Positions 25,247 through 35,100 of a DNA stretch of 64,000 nucleotides are shown here, piece by piece; the first letter of the stretch is position 1; each line of letters begins with the position of its first letter. The position numbers and the translations under genes are program-made. The notes under the pieces are model-generated. The model was not told the origin of the DNA. It worked only from the letters and a program-made list of their open reading frames with translations, and searched no databases. Source of the stretch: Gemmatimonadaceae bacterium (GTDB lineage Bacteria; Gemmatimonadota; Gemmatimonadetes; Gemmatimonadales; Gemmatimonadaceae); contig JADZCT010000020.1 of NCBI GenBank assembly GCA_020851455.1, positions 62,001 to 126,000 on the forward strand, written 5' to 3'.

Positions 25247-25774
25247 ATGCCAAGACGGCTCGGTACCATACAGCAACGTCACGTTGAAGCACAACTCAAG
25301 GCACTCGGGTCGGGCAAGCAACTGCAGCCACCGGCGTCCGGCTGGGTGCGGACCATCCGCCGGGCACTTGGCATGACGACCGCCGAGCTCGCGCGGCGGC
25401 TTGGCGTGAGCCGTCAGGCCGTCACCCAACTGGAAATCGCCGAGCAGCGCGGAACGGCCAGTTGGACTTCCCTGCGGAAGGCAGCGAACGCTATGGACTG
25501 CGATCTGGCATACGCGATCCTTCCGCGCGGCTCGCTCACAGACGTGCTCATGCGGCAGGCCCGGGAGCAGGCCCGGAGGCACGTCGAACGGTCGGCGCAT
25601 TCCATGGAGCTTGGATCCCACCCGGTGGACGCCGTTGATGTCGAGCTACAGGTCGAGGAGGTGGCACGCCATCTCGCCGCTGAGCGCTCCTCCGCGCTGT
25701 GGACTCCCGAGCCGGGCGACGCCAGCGCCCGTCCAGCGAGGCGCCCCCGCCACCAGCCGCGCACGGGCGGCTAG
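25247..25774 (+). CDS. Mobile mystery protein A: XRE-type HTH regulator paired with a Fic protein
   Basis: 175 residues from the ATG at 25247, preceded by AGGA. The open frame runs further upstream but without coding character. The N-terminus has a helical lead (IQQRHVEAQLKALG) and WVRTIRRALGMTTAELARRL. The helix-turn-helix follows at about residues 43-65 (GVSRQAVTQLE), then TSLRKAANAMDCDLAYAI and LPRGSLTDVL. This order matches the family named mobile mystery protein A, always found beside the Fic-type protein B and often on plasmids or islands. The C-terminal part (ARRHVERSAHSMELGSHPVD) also fits. The likely role is a transcriptional repressor or antidote for the partner; this is inference. 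The stop codon abuts the next start with no gap. Confidence 0.9.
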   Translation: MPRRLGTIQQRHVEAQLKALGSGKQLQPPASGWVRTIRRALGMTTAELARRLGVSRQAVTQLEIAEQRGTASWTSLRKAANAMDCDLAYAILPRGSLTDVLMRQAREQARRHVERSAHSMELGSHPVDAVDVELQVEEVARHLAAERSSALWTPEPGDASARPARRPRHQPRTGG

Positions 25775-26380
25775 GTGACGCCGGTTCGGTCACTTGCTTC
25801 ACCGGACACTCAGCGGCTGACGCAGGCTGAGCTTGATGCGTTGATCCCTCAGCACCTCTCCACACGAAGGGAACTCGCGAGGTGGGAACACGCGAACATG
25901 ACCAGCGCCGTGGCGTGGGTCGAATCCCGTCCGAGGCGCGGCACGGCGCTCTCGGGACGCTTCCTGCGCACGTTGCACGAGAGGATGTTCGACGAGACGT
26001 GGATGGACGCTGGGCACTACCGAACCGTTCCGATCGGCAACGACGTGCCCGCGTGGGCAGTGCCAGCGCGCGTCGAAGACGTGGTCGCGAAGGCACGGCG
26101 CTGGATTCAAGACGCGTCGTACCCGCCGGACGAGATCGCCGTTCGCTACCACCACCGGCTCACCGAGATCCGGCCGTTCGAACATGGGAACGGGCGGGTC
26201 ACGCGCCTGGTAGCTGACGCGGTAGCCATGGAGCTGGGCAGGACGTCGTTCACCTGGGGCGCCGGACTTGGCATCCCGGCGTCCGAGGTTGCGGAGCGAT
26301 ACCGTGCGGCCCTTCACACGGCTGACGCCGACGACATCCGTCCTTTGCTGGCGTTCGCGCGGAGTCGGCCGGCGGGCTAA
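25775..26380 (+). CDS. Mobile mystery protein B: Fic-domain protein lacking the catalytic histidine
   Basis: 201 residues from a GTG immediately after the stop of protein A, so coupled translation is likely. ELDALIPQHLSTRRELARWE and SGRFLRTLHERMFDETW precede the Fic core. The signature reads EIRPFEHGNGRVTR (about residues 132-144), where Fic enzymes have HPFx(D/E)GNGRxxR. The anion-hole GNGR and second Arg are kept, but Arg133 replaces the catalytic His that deprotonates the target hydroxyl. Fic proteins AMPylate or otherwise nucleotidylate targets and often act as toxins. Without this His the usual transfer should fail, so this copy may be inactivated, act as a binding protein, or use different chemistry. 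No frameshift or truncation is present. Confidence 0.88.
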   Translation: MTPVRSLASPDTQRLTQAELDALIPQHLSTRRELARWEHANMTSAVAWVESRPRRGTALSGRFLRTLHERMFDETWMDAGHYRTVPIGNDVPAWAVPARVEDVVAKARRWIQDASYPPDEIAVRYHHRLTEIRPFEHGNGRVTRLVADAVAMELGRTSFTWGAGLGIPASEVAERYRAALHTADADDIRPLLAFARSRPAG

Positions 26381-26391
26381 CGTTGAGCTGA

Positions 26392-28734
26392 ATGATCTCC
26401 TCCTGCCTCCACGCCCTGGCCTGCGCGGCCTCGCTGCTGCAGGCAGGCGGCGCCTTCAACGGCATCCAGGGCCAGCTCGACGTTCGCATCCCGCGCATCG
26501 AGGCAGCCGTGGTCGTTGACGGCCAGCTCGCGGAGCCGGTGTGGCAGTCGGCCGCGCGGCTCGTTGGCTTTTCACGCTATGCGCCCACCGACGGCGCTTC
26601 CGCGGATGACTCGACCGAAGTCCTCGTATGGTACTCGCCTACGGCAATCCACTTCGGTGTCCGCGCATACGCAGAGCCGGGCACCGTTCGTGCAACGCTG
26701 GCCGATCGCGACAAGCTTTACGCTGACGACTACATCGGGCTCTTCATCGGCACCTTCAACGACGGCCGGCAGGCTACGGTATTTGCAGCGAACCCACTCG
26801 GTGTGCAGGGCGACGGAATTCTCGTCGAGACCGGAACCGTCTCCGGCGGGTTCTCCGGGCTCGCGGTGGGCCGCGAGGAAACCGATATCCGGCCCGATTA
26901 CGTTTTCGAGTCCAAAGGCCGCCTCACCGGCTACGGCTACGAAGTCGAGATCCGGATTCCGTTCAAGAGTCTAACGTTCCAGCCCGCGGAGACGCAGTCG
27001 TGGAGCTTCAACGTCATCAGGAAGGTGCAGAGCCGCGGCTACGAGTACTCGTGGGCGCCGGCTCGCCGCGCGGCGGCCTCGTACATCGCCCAGCACGGGC
27101 ACCTCACAGGCATCACTGGTTTATCGCGCGGGCTCGTGCTCGACGTGAATCCGGTGGCGACGAGCCGCGTCGAAGGCGCTGCTGCGCCAGGCGGCTACGG
27201 CTACCGCGCCGAGCGCCCCAAGCTCGGCGGCAACGTGCGCTGGGGCATCACCAACAACCTCACCGCAAGCGGTACGCTCCGGCCCGATTTTGCCGAGGTG
27301 GAGTCGGACGCTGGCCAGCTCGTGTACGATCCGCGGCAAGCTCTCTTCTTCACCGAGAAGCGCCCTTTCTTTCTCGATGGGCTGGAGCAGTTCTCGACGC
27401 CGTCGAACCTCGTCTATACGCGGCGCATCGTTGCCCCCGTGGCGGCGGTGAAGTTTTCGGGAAAGGTCGCCGGTACCAGCGTCGCGATGCTTTCGGCGGT
27501 TGACGCCCCAGCGCTGTCGGCCACCGGGCTCAACAATCCGCTGTATGGAATCCTCCGGCTCAGGCGCGACGTGGGTACGAGCTCGCGCCTCGGGATCATC
27601 GTTACCGACAGGGAAGACGGCGCGTCGAGCAACCGCGTCTATGGGAGCGACCTCCGCGTCGTGTTCAGCAAGTCGCTGAGCGCGCAGGCACAGGGTGCGT
27701 TCAGCACCACCAGTGCGCAGTCGGGCCCTTCGCTCACCGGGTCGCTCTGGAACGCGTCGCTCATGCGGTCCGGGACGACGTTCAATGCCCGGTACACCGT
27801 ATCGGCAATCAGCGACGGATTCCGCACTCTCGCAGGGTTCATCAGTCGGCCGTCTATCGCGCGCATCAATGCCGACCACAGCATCTCCGCATACGGACGC
27901 CGGGGCGGCCTCGTGGAGCGGGCGACACTCGACGTGGTGACTGACGGCACGTGGGCGTACCGGCAGTTCGTCAACAGCGGCGACGCCATCGAGAAGAAGC
28001 TGCACTTCAACGCGAACTTCAACCTGCGCGGCGGGTGGCAAGCGGGAGTGTCGCTGCTCCTCGAGGTGTTTGGGTTCGACCCGGTGTATTACGCTCCTTA
28101 CGCCGTCCAGCGCGTGACCTCCGCGGGCGCCGACACGGTGCCGTTCGGCGGAAGGGCGCGAATCCCGAATCGGGACTACGTGCTGTCGCTCACCACGCCG
28201 CGCTTCAGCCACTTCTCGATGAACGGATCGCTTATCTGGGGGCAGGACGAGAACTTCTATGAATGGGCTCCTGCCGACGTGGGCATCGTGAATGCGAGCG
28301 CCAACTGGAACCCGACCGAGCAGCTCAGGGTTGCCGCGACGTACATCTACCAGACGTACCATCGCCGCACGGACGGCAGCCTCGTTGCGCGCAGCCGGAT
28401 CCCGCGGCTGAAGGTGGAATACCAGATCACGCCATCAACGTTCGTGCGCGTCGTGGGACAGTACGCCGCGTCGTACCAGGACTCGCTCCGGAACGACGCC
28501 GGCGCTGGCGAGCCGATCCTCATACGGCGCGGCGGCGTCTACACGCGCGCGCTCGGTGGCACGGTGAACTCGATTCGCGCGGATTGGCTGTTCTCGTTCA
28601 TGCCATCGCCCGGAACCGTAGTGTATGCCGGCTACGGCAGCACGATGACCGAGCCAGAGTCGTTCCGCTTCAACGACATCGTGCGCCAGCAGGATGCCTA
28701 CTTCGTCAAGCTCAGCTACCTCTTCCGGATGTAG
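26392..28734 (+). CDS. DUF5916-type outer-membrane protein with N-terminal CBM9-like domain
   Basis: 780 residues. The start at 26392 gives a signal-like N-terminus (LHALACAASLLQAGG), though it is weak. Residues about 30-215 form a carbohydrate-binding family 9-like beta sandwich: IEAAVVVDGQLAEPVWQSA, STEVLVWYSPTAIHFGV and DDYIGLFIGTFNDGRQA. A transition follows, with LRPDFAEVESDAGQLVYD and ALFFTEKRPFFLDGLEQF, the hallmark of DUF5916. The remainder is repeated beta strands ending in SYLFRM, consistent with an outer-membrane beta-barrel. Substrate or cargo is unknown; carbohydrate binding is a family-level guess. It begins 11 bases after the Fic gene but has a different function, so promoter sharing may be accidental. 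It ends at a strong bidirectional hairpin. Confidence 0.85.
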   Translation: MISSCLHALACAASLLQAGGAFNGIQGQLDVRIPRIEAAVVVDGQLAEPVWQSAARLVGFSRYAPTDGASADDSTEVLVWYSPTAIHFGVRAYAEPGTVRATLADRDKLYADDYIGLFIGTFNDGRQATVFAANPLGVQGDGILVETGTVSGGFSGLAVGREETDIRPDYVFESKGRLTGYGYEVEIRIPFKSLTFQPAETQSWSFNVIRKVQSRGYEYSWAPARRAAASYIAQHGHLTGITGLSRGLVLDVNPVATSRVEGAAAPGGYGYRAERPKLGGNVRWGITNNLTASGTLRPDFAEVESDAGQLVYDPRQALFFTEKRPFFLDGLEQFSTPSNLVYTRRIVAPVAAVKFSGKVAGTSVAMLSAVDAPALSATGLNNPLYGILRLRRDVGTSSRLGIIVTDREDGASSNRVYGSDLRVVFSKSLSAQAQGAFSTTSAQSGPSLTGSLWNASLMRSGTTFNARYTVSAISDGFRTLAGFISRPSIARINADHSISAYGRRGGLVERATLDVVTDGTWAYRQFVNSGDAIEKKLHFNANFNLRGGWQAGVSLLLEVFGFDPVYYAPYAVQRVTSAGADTVPFGGRARIPNRDYVLSLTTPRFSHFSMNGSLIWGQDENFYEWAPADVGIVNASANWNPTEQLRVAATYIYQTYHRRTDGSLVARSRIPRLKVEYQITPSTFVRVVGQYAASYQDSLRNDAGAGEPILIRRGGVYTRALGGTVNSIRADWLFSFMPSPGTVVYAGYGSTMTEPESFRFNDIVRQQDAYFVKLSYLFRM

Positions 28735-28756
28735 CGGCCTGCCTGGAGCGGCGGTC

Positions 28757-28807
28757 GGGAACACAACGGCCACCCGGAGTTTCCATCCGGGCGGCCGTTG
28801 TGTTCCC
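28757..28807. terminator. Strong bidirectional terminator between convergent genes
   Basis: 51-base hairpin: outer 15-bp stem GGGAACACAACGGCC/GGCCGTTGTGTTCCC, inner 6-bp stem CCCGGA/TCCGGG with one unpaired base on each side, and a 7-base loop. It separates the DUF5916 gene (plus) from the BNR-repeat gene (minus) and reads the same in both directions. It is the most stable stem noticed in the window. Confidence 0.8.
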
Positions 28808-28828
28808 GGCTAACCGATGATGCTGCGC

Positions 28829-31800
28829 CTACGGTACCACCGTGCAGTTCTGGCCTGCCGGACACGGCGGCGCAACCGGAGGCAGGCCCAGCCGTCTGAG
28901 CTCCGCGTTGAATGCCGTCAGGTCGGAGGCGTACACCTTAGCCATCCGGTCGGTCTGCACCTTGAGGATCTTGTTGTATTCCGCGAAGAGTGACGGCCAA
29001 TTGGCCAATGGCGCCCCATCGCCACGATTCACCATCGACATCAGGTTGGCCAGCCGGTTGTTGATACGGATCGGGAAGTTGAGCGGATCCTGACCGCTCT
29101 GGTTCTTCACCTGGTAGATGTCACCCTCGACGGCGTTCAGGTTCGTCGTGAGGCGGTCACCGCTCTCCTTGAGCTTCGTATCGGAATTCTTCGACATGCG
29201 GTCGGCGGCATCCGTCTTCACTCGTCGCGAGTCAATCACCGCCTGGTTCGCCTCGCTCACCTTGTCGCGGATCTGCATCGCGAGGTTGAACTGCGCGCGC
29301 AGGTCGGCATCCGTCACGTCAGGATACGCCGGGTTGCGGACGACCTTGAACGACTGGGTCTGCGTGTAGTTGTCGGCCGTGAGGCGAACCTTGTAGGTGC
29401 CTGGAGGCGCTATCGGGCCCGTAACGCTCGCGCCCCAGAGGATCATGTTGGCAAAACTGGTGGCCGGACTGTACCGGAGGTCCCAGTTCAGGCGGTTGAG
29501 GCCAACGATGTTGGTGGTGGACGGGTTGAATCCTCCGCGCCCGCCGCCCCTGCCTCCGCGTCCGCCGCCCTGCGCGGGGTCGGGCGGCCCGAAGCTCCGG
29601 ACGACGTTGTTCGCGGAATCCAGCACGTCAATCGTTACACGCGACGCTGGATTCTTGAGCCAGTAGGTGAATCCCGCGCCGGTCGCGGAGCGCATGGCCG
29701 CGGGCGGCGCGAATAGCCACGAGCCGGCAGCCGCCACGTCGGAGTTGTACTGCCTGAGCGGAGCAATGTCGTCGAGGACCCAGAAGCTGCGGCCGTGCGT
29801 CGCGATGACGAGGTCATTCTCTTCCACGACCAGATCCGAAACGGGCACATCGGGCATGTTCAGGCGCAGCGACTCCCATGTGTCGCCGTCGTTGTACGAG
29901 ATGTAGACCCCATGCTGGCCCGCAGCATACAGCAGTCCCTTACGCGTGGGGTCCTCGCGAATTGCGTGCATGTAGTCATCGGCGCGAATTCCGTTGACGA
30001 TCTTGGTCCACGTCTTCCCGTAGTCGTGCGTGCGATACAGATACGGCGCCTTGTCGCCCATCAGCGGCCTGCGGGCCGAGAAGTACGCCGTGCCGTCATC
30101 GAACGACGATGCATCCACCTGGCTCACGCGCGCGAAGTCGGGCAGATCCTTCGGCGTGACGTTCGCCCAGGTCTTGCCGCCGTCACGCGTCACGTGCACC
30201 AGGCCGTCGTCGGATCCGGTCCAGATGATGTTCACGTTCTTCTTGCCAGGACCAACCGAGAAGATCACCGCGTACATCTCGGGGCCGTTCATGTCACCAG
30301 TGATCGGCCCGCCGGAGTGACCCATCGTCTTGGGGTCGTGGCGGGTGAGATCGCCGCTGATGGCCGTCCAACTCCGCCCGCCATCGGTCGTCTTCCAGAG
30401 CCGCTGCGACGAGGTGAAGAGCAGCTTCGGATTGGCCTTCGAGAAGATGATAGGGAAGGTCCACTGCCACCGCTCCGGCACCTCGGCCGACGATTCACCG
30501 GAGTAGAACCAAGGGTACGGGTTCACCTCGCGGCTGTAGCCGGTGCGGCGGTTGAACTTGTTGATGTAACTGCCGTTGTTGGTTCCCGAGTAGAACTGGT
30601 CGGGATCCAGTGGGTCGGCGGCGATGTAGCCCGGCTCGCCGCCGCCGGCCTGGTACATGAGCGCCGAGCTCCCCGCGGCTTGCTGAGCATCGTTCTGCGG
30701 CGCGCCGCCAGGCGCTCCGCCGCCGCGCGCACCGCGGCCGCCGCCGCCGCCGAACCCGCCGCGGCCACCGGCTCCCGCCTTGTTCCAGTCGCTTGGCACG
30801 CACGCGGTGCTGTTGTCCTGCTGCGAGCCACACACGTGATATGGAACGTGCGCCGTGGTAATCACGTGGTAGAACTGTGCGGTCGGGAAGTCCTCGTCCG
30901 ACCACGCCTGTCCGTTGTTGAACGTCACCGTGCCACCACCGTCGTTTGCCTCGACGATGTGCTGCGGGTTGTCGGGGTCAATCCAGAGGTCGTGCTTGTC
31001 GCCGTGCGAGCCACCGATGTTCTGCAGCGTCTTGCCGCCGTCCGACGAACGGAAGAGCGATGTGTTCTGCATGTACACCATGTCGGCGTTCCGCGGGTCG
31101 GCCGTCACGTGGGTGTAGTAGAAGGCGCGCTGGCGGATGTCACGGTTGTCGTTGATGAGCGCCCAGGTCTTGCCGGCGTCGTCAGAGCGATACAGGCCGC
31201 CGTTCTCGTGCTCGTACAGAGCGTACACACGGTTCGGGTTGGCGCCAGAAACCGACACGCCAATACGGCCGACCAGGCCGGTCTGCGGGAAGCCGGGAGC
31301 GCGGGTGAGCTCGGTCCACGTGTCGCCGCCGTCCGTTGACTTGAACAACCCCGAGCCCGGCCCGCCCGACGACATCGTGTACTCGGTGCGGAACGCCTCC
31401 CACATCGCGGCGTAGATGACGCTCGGGTTGGTGCGGTCAACGGAGATGTCAATCGCCGCGGTCTTGTCGTCGCGGAACAGAACCTTCTTCCACGTCTTAC
31501 CGCCATCGGTGGTGCGGTACACGCCACGATCGGGATTCGGAACGCTCATGTTTCCGAACGCCGCCACATAGACGACGTCCGGATTGCGCGGGTCTATCCG
31601 GATCTTCGAGATGTTCTCGCTCGACGCGAAGCCAATATGCGTCCATGTCTTGCCGCCGTCGGTGGACTTGTATACGCCGTCGCCGGCCATGATGTTGCCG
31701 CGGATGCAGGTCTCGCCCATCCCGATCCAGACGATATCGGGGTTGGTCTCCGAGACCGCCACCGCGCCGACGGACGCGCTGTTCACCTTGCCGTCGGTGA

Positions 31801-32095
31801 TCGGATTCCAGGTGACCCCGCTGTCGCTTGTCTTCCACAGGCCGCCTCCCACAGCGCCGAAGTACGCCTCGTTAGGCCGGCCGCGCACGCCGCTGACGGC
31901 AATGGAACGGCCGCCGCGGTCAGGCCCAATGGCGCGCCATCGGTAGTTCTTCAGCAACGTGGTGTCCAGCGCCGCCCGCGCCATCGGGGCGGCGCTGCGG
32001 GCCTCTGCCACGCGATCGGTGCGCCACGCGGCGCCCAGCACGGCGGCGCCCGCGAGCGCGAACGAAACGATGAATACGGGTCGTCGGGAACGCAT
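28829..32095 (-). CDS. Exported BNR/VPS10-like multi-propeller protein
   Basis: 1088 residues from the ATG at 32095, placed seven bases after AAGGAG. A signal segment (VFIVSFALAGAAVLGA) leads into many Asp-box repeats of the form SxDGGxTW (SDSGVTWNPI, STDGGKTWTHI, TTDGGKTWKKV, HDYGKTWTKI), the sortilin/VPS10 or BNR-type propeller. Two Gly/Arg-rich tracts interrupt it: GGGGRGARGGGAPGG near nucleotides 30700-30770 and GGRGGRGGGRGG near 29530-29580. The C-terminal 300 residues hold a beta sandwich and a helical coiled part (MSKNSDTKLKESGDRLTTNL). Such proteins are annotated as glycosyl hydrolases, but no catalytic acid pair is visible. A role in surface or peptide binding is possible. Paralogue of the next gene upstream, 71 bases apart on the same strand. 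Confidence 0.88.
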   Translation of the reverse strand: MRSRRPVFIVSFALAGAAVLGAAWRTDRVAEARSAAPMARAALDTTLLKNYRWRAIGPDRGGRSIAVSGVRGRPNEAYFGAVGGGLWKTSDSGVTWNPITDGKVNSASVGAVAVSETNPDIVWIGMGETCIRGNIMAGDGVYKSTDGGKTWTHIGFASSENISKIRIDPRNPDVVYVAAFGNMSVPNPDRGVYRTTDGGKTWKKVLFRDDKTAAIDISVDRTNPSVIYAAMWEAFRTEYTMSSGGPGSGLFKSTDGGDTWTELTRAPGFPQTGLVGRIGVSVSGANPNRVYALYEHENGGLYRSDDAGKTWALINDNRDIRQRAFYYTHVTADPRNADMVYMQNTSLFRSSDGGKTLQNIGGSHGDKHDLWIDPDNPQHIVEANDGGGTVTFNNGQAWSDEDFPTAQFYHVITTAHVPYHVCGSQQDNSTACVPSDWNKAGAGGRGGFGGGGGRGARGGGAPGGAPQNDAQQAAGSSALMYQAGGGEPGYIAADPLDPDQFYSGTNNGSYINKFNRRTGYSREVNPYPWFYSGESSAEVPERWQWTFPIIFSKANPKLLFTSSQRLWKTTDGGRSWTAISGDLTRHDPKTMGHSGGPITGDMNGPEMYAVIFSVGPGKKNVNIIWTGSDDGLVHVTRDGGKTWANVTPKDLPDFARVSQVDASSFDDGTAYFSARRPLMGDKAPYLYRTHDYGKTWTKIVNGIRADDYMHAIREDPTRKGLLYAAGQHGVYISYNDGDTWESLRLNMPDVPVSDLVVEENDLVIATHGRSFWVLDDIAPLRQYNSDVAAAGSWLFAPPAAMRSATGAGFTYWLKNPASRVTIDVLDSANNVVRSFGPPDPAQGGGRGGRGGGRGGFNPSTTNIVGLNRLNWDLRYSPATSFANMILWGASVTGPIAPPGTYKVRLTADNYTQTQSFKVVRNPAYPDVTDADLRAQFNLAMQIRDKVSEANQAVIDSRRVKTDAADRMSKNSDTKLKESGDRLTTNLNAVEGDIYQVKNQSGQDPLNFPIRINNRLANLMSMVNRGDGAPLANWPSLFAEYNKILKVQTDRMAKVYASDLTAFNAELRRLGLPPVAPPCPAGQNCTVVP

Positions 32096-32166
32096 CACGA
32101 TCTCCTTGCAAGTCGCCGCCACTGCCCGCGGCATCGGGATGAACATCTGTACAACACCGGTACAAC

Positions 32167-35100
32167 CTATCGCACAACCGCTGGAACGTTGATGATAATG
32201 CCGTGAGCCTTGAGGGCCTCGCTCACTGCACTGGCGCGCGTGATTACGGCGTTGGCTTCGGCGACCGCGCCGGGCAACTGCCGCTTGGCTTCCGCGTATT
32301 GGCGCATGATGACGGGGCTGGGCGTTTCCCAGAAGGCGAGAACGCCCGTCTTTGCCTGCGTCAGCTGGCCAAGAACGTTCTCCGGATCTGCTGGAGCGCC
32401 CCCGCGGCCTCCACCACCACCACGACCGCCACCGGGCGCCGCGACAACACCGAACTTCTTCTTGGCGGCATCCAGCGACTTCGTGAATGCGTCGAAATCG
32501 GCCTTGACGCCCGCGGGAATCGAGGCGTCGTCCCGCACCTTGGGCGCCGCCCCCGCGACATCGCGATCCAGACCCGCCAGCACAGCCTGCACGGCGGCAG
32601 CGCGGCGTTGCAGCTCATGCAGGTCGTTGGCCACATCGTCGTACCGACGACGCTCGGCGTCCGCGAGCCGTACGGCGGGATCACCCACTATGCGGATCTG
32701 CTTGGAATCGAGGACGCTTCCGCCAGCCACGAGTTGCACAGTGTAGGTTCCCGGTGTAACGAACGGCCCCGCCGCAGATCCGCCGCCAAACCCGCCAGAG
32801 CCGCCACGCCCACCCCCACCGCTTCCGTCATCGCACGGGTTTTTGGGAAGATGGCCAGCGGTCGGCAGCGGAACCGGCACACCCGGCACGGCCGGCGCAC
32901 CACCGCGGCCACCGCCCCGCCCGCCAGCGCCGCCAAACGCCCCCGCGCCAGCAGTGGTGTCGGCTGGTATGGGCGCCACACGCTGGTCCCAACAAGCGGT
33001 CTGGATTCCAGCGGCGTTCCTGGCAGCGGGGATGTCAATGTCGCGCACTGTCCGGCCGTTCGCGGCGATCCGAAGGGAGAGTCCGCTGACGGGCTTCTTC
33101 AGGTGGAAGGCCACGACCGCATCGAGCGGAGGATTCTCCCCAATGAACGTCTGGTGACCCCAGAACTCGTCGTTGCGGTTGTCCATCTGCTTCCACTGCA
33201 GCGCGGGGCCAGGCGTGAACAGGTGTGCATCGCCGGCGGCGGTCGTGGCCGCCATGTATTCCTGGATGGGAGACAGATCGTCGAGAACCCAGAGTGCACG
33301 TCCATGCGTGGCAACGATCATTGCGTTGTCACGCGGATGAATCGTTATCTCGTCAATCCGCACCGTCGGGAAGTTGTCGCCCGTAAGGCGACGCCACGTA
33401 CGGCCGCGATCGAGCGATACCCGAAGGCCGGTTTCGGTTCCGAGGTACAGGACATCCCGGTTTCGCGTGTCCTCGGTAAGTGTCCGCGCTGTCTCGCCGT
33501 CGGCCAGGCCGCCAGTCAACGCCGTGAAGGTCGCGCCGAAGTCCTTACTGACCCAGACATGCGGCGCGTAGTCGTTCAGCCGGTGGTTGTCCACCGTTAC
33601 GTATACGGTCGCCGCGTCAAACGCCGACGGTACGACCCGCGAAACGAATCCACCCACCGGGAACCCCGGCACGTGGCTCGTGATGTTCTGCCACGACTTG
33701 CCGCCATCCTTCGAGACCTGGAGGTTTCCGTCGTCGGTTCCGGCATAGTACACCCCGGGTTGCTTCGGAGACTCCGCCAGCGCAACGATGGTCGGCCACG
33801 CCGAGATCCCGTCGTTCTTTGAGATCGTGATATCCGCGCCCTTCAGGCCCATCGTGACGATTTCGTCGCGGTTGGCGTTGCTCGTGAGATCCGGACTGAG
33901 TTCCACCCACGAGTCGCCGCGGTCGGTGGACTTGAACAGCTTGTTGCCGCCAACGAGAAGCGTGCCCGGATCATGCGGTGAAAAGATCATCGGCGTATCC
34001 CAGTGGAAGCGGTATGCCGTCCCAGCCGGCGGAGGCGGCACCACGTTTGCCGGGGTGGGCCGGATGCTCTTGGATTCGCCGGTCTCCTTGTTCCTGCGAA
34101 TGATGTTCCCGTCCTGCGATTCCGTGTAGGCGATGCGCGCATCGCGGAGGTCGGTGAGCGCGACAAAGCCGTCGCCGCCCTGAATCTGGAACCAGTCGTA
34201 GTTCATGATCCCGGCCGTATGCCGCGAACGGCTCGGCCCGCACCAGTCGTAGTTGTCCTGCATGCCGCCGCACACGTTGTATGGCGTCTCGAGGTCGTAC
34301 GACACGTGATAGAAGAGACCGACCGGAAGGTTCGGGATGAAGATCCAGTGCTTCGACTGGTCGTAGGAGACGCTGAGGCCGCCGTCGTGGCCAATGATGA
34401 CGTGGTCCGAGTTCGCAGGGTTGATCCAGATCGCATGGACGTCGTCGTGCGTCGCCAATGCTGCATCGGTTTCCCATGTCACTCCGCCGTCTATCGTCAT
34501 CTGCAGCCCGACCCCGCCCATATACACACGGTCAGGGCTGTTCGGATCGATGCGCACCTGGCTGAAATACATCGGGCGAGGGTTGTTCGACGACAGTTTG
34601 CGCCACGTCGCGCCGCCGTCGTCGGAACGATAGATGCCAGTGACGCCCTGGTCAGCGCCGGCGCTGCCCCGCCCGCCAGCTACCGCCCCGCCCCCTCCCC
34701 GTCCGCCGGCCAGCGCCGAACCCTCGATGCTTGCGTACACGATGTTGGGGCTGCGCCGGTACACATCGAGCCCGATTCGTCCGAGTGGTCCCGGCGGGAG
34801 CGTGTTCGACAGCCGCGTCCAGTGCTCTCCGCCGTCGGTGGACTTCCAGATCCCCGAACCCGGACCGCCGCCGTTCATGCAGCATGCGCTCCGCTCGCGC
34901 TGGTACGTGGACGCAAACACCACGCTGGGGTCACCAGGCGAGAGCGCAATGTCGTTCGCGCCAGTGTTGTCGTCCACCTTCAGCACATGGCGCCACGTCT
35001 TGCCGCCATCCGTCGACTTGTAGATTCCGCGCTCGCCGCCGGGGCCGAACAGCGGGCCCGTGGCCGCCACGAACACGATGTCGCTGTTGGTCGGATCCAG

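Noticed and set aside
24900-26400. Mobile element boundaries around the mobile mystery pair
   Set aside because: No integrase, transposase, target-site duplication or terminal inverted repeat was found; only base composition hints at transfer.
32390-32960. Repetitive GC-rich runs that look like a tandem repeat or CRISPR
   Set aside because: They encode Gly/Arg-rich protein tracts in frame, with no regular spacing or conserved repeat unit.
29795-33822. Long plus-strand frames opposite the BNR-repeat genes
   Set aside because: They mirror the Asp-box repeats, lack recognisable domains and have no ribosome sites. Shadows of high-GC third positions.
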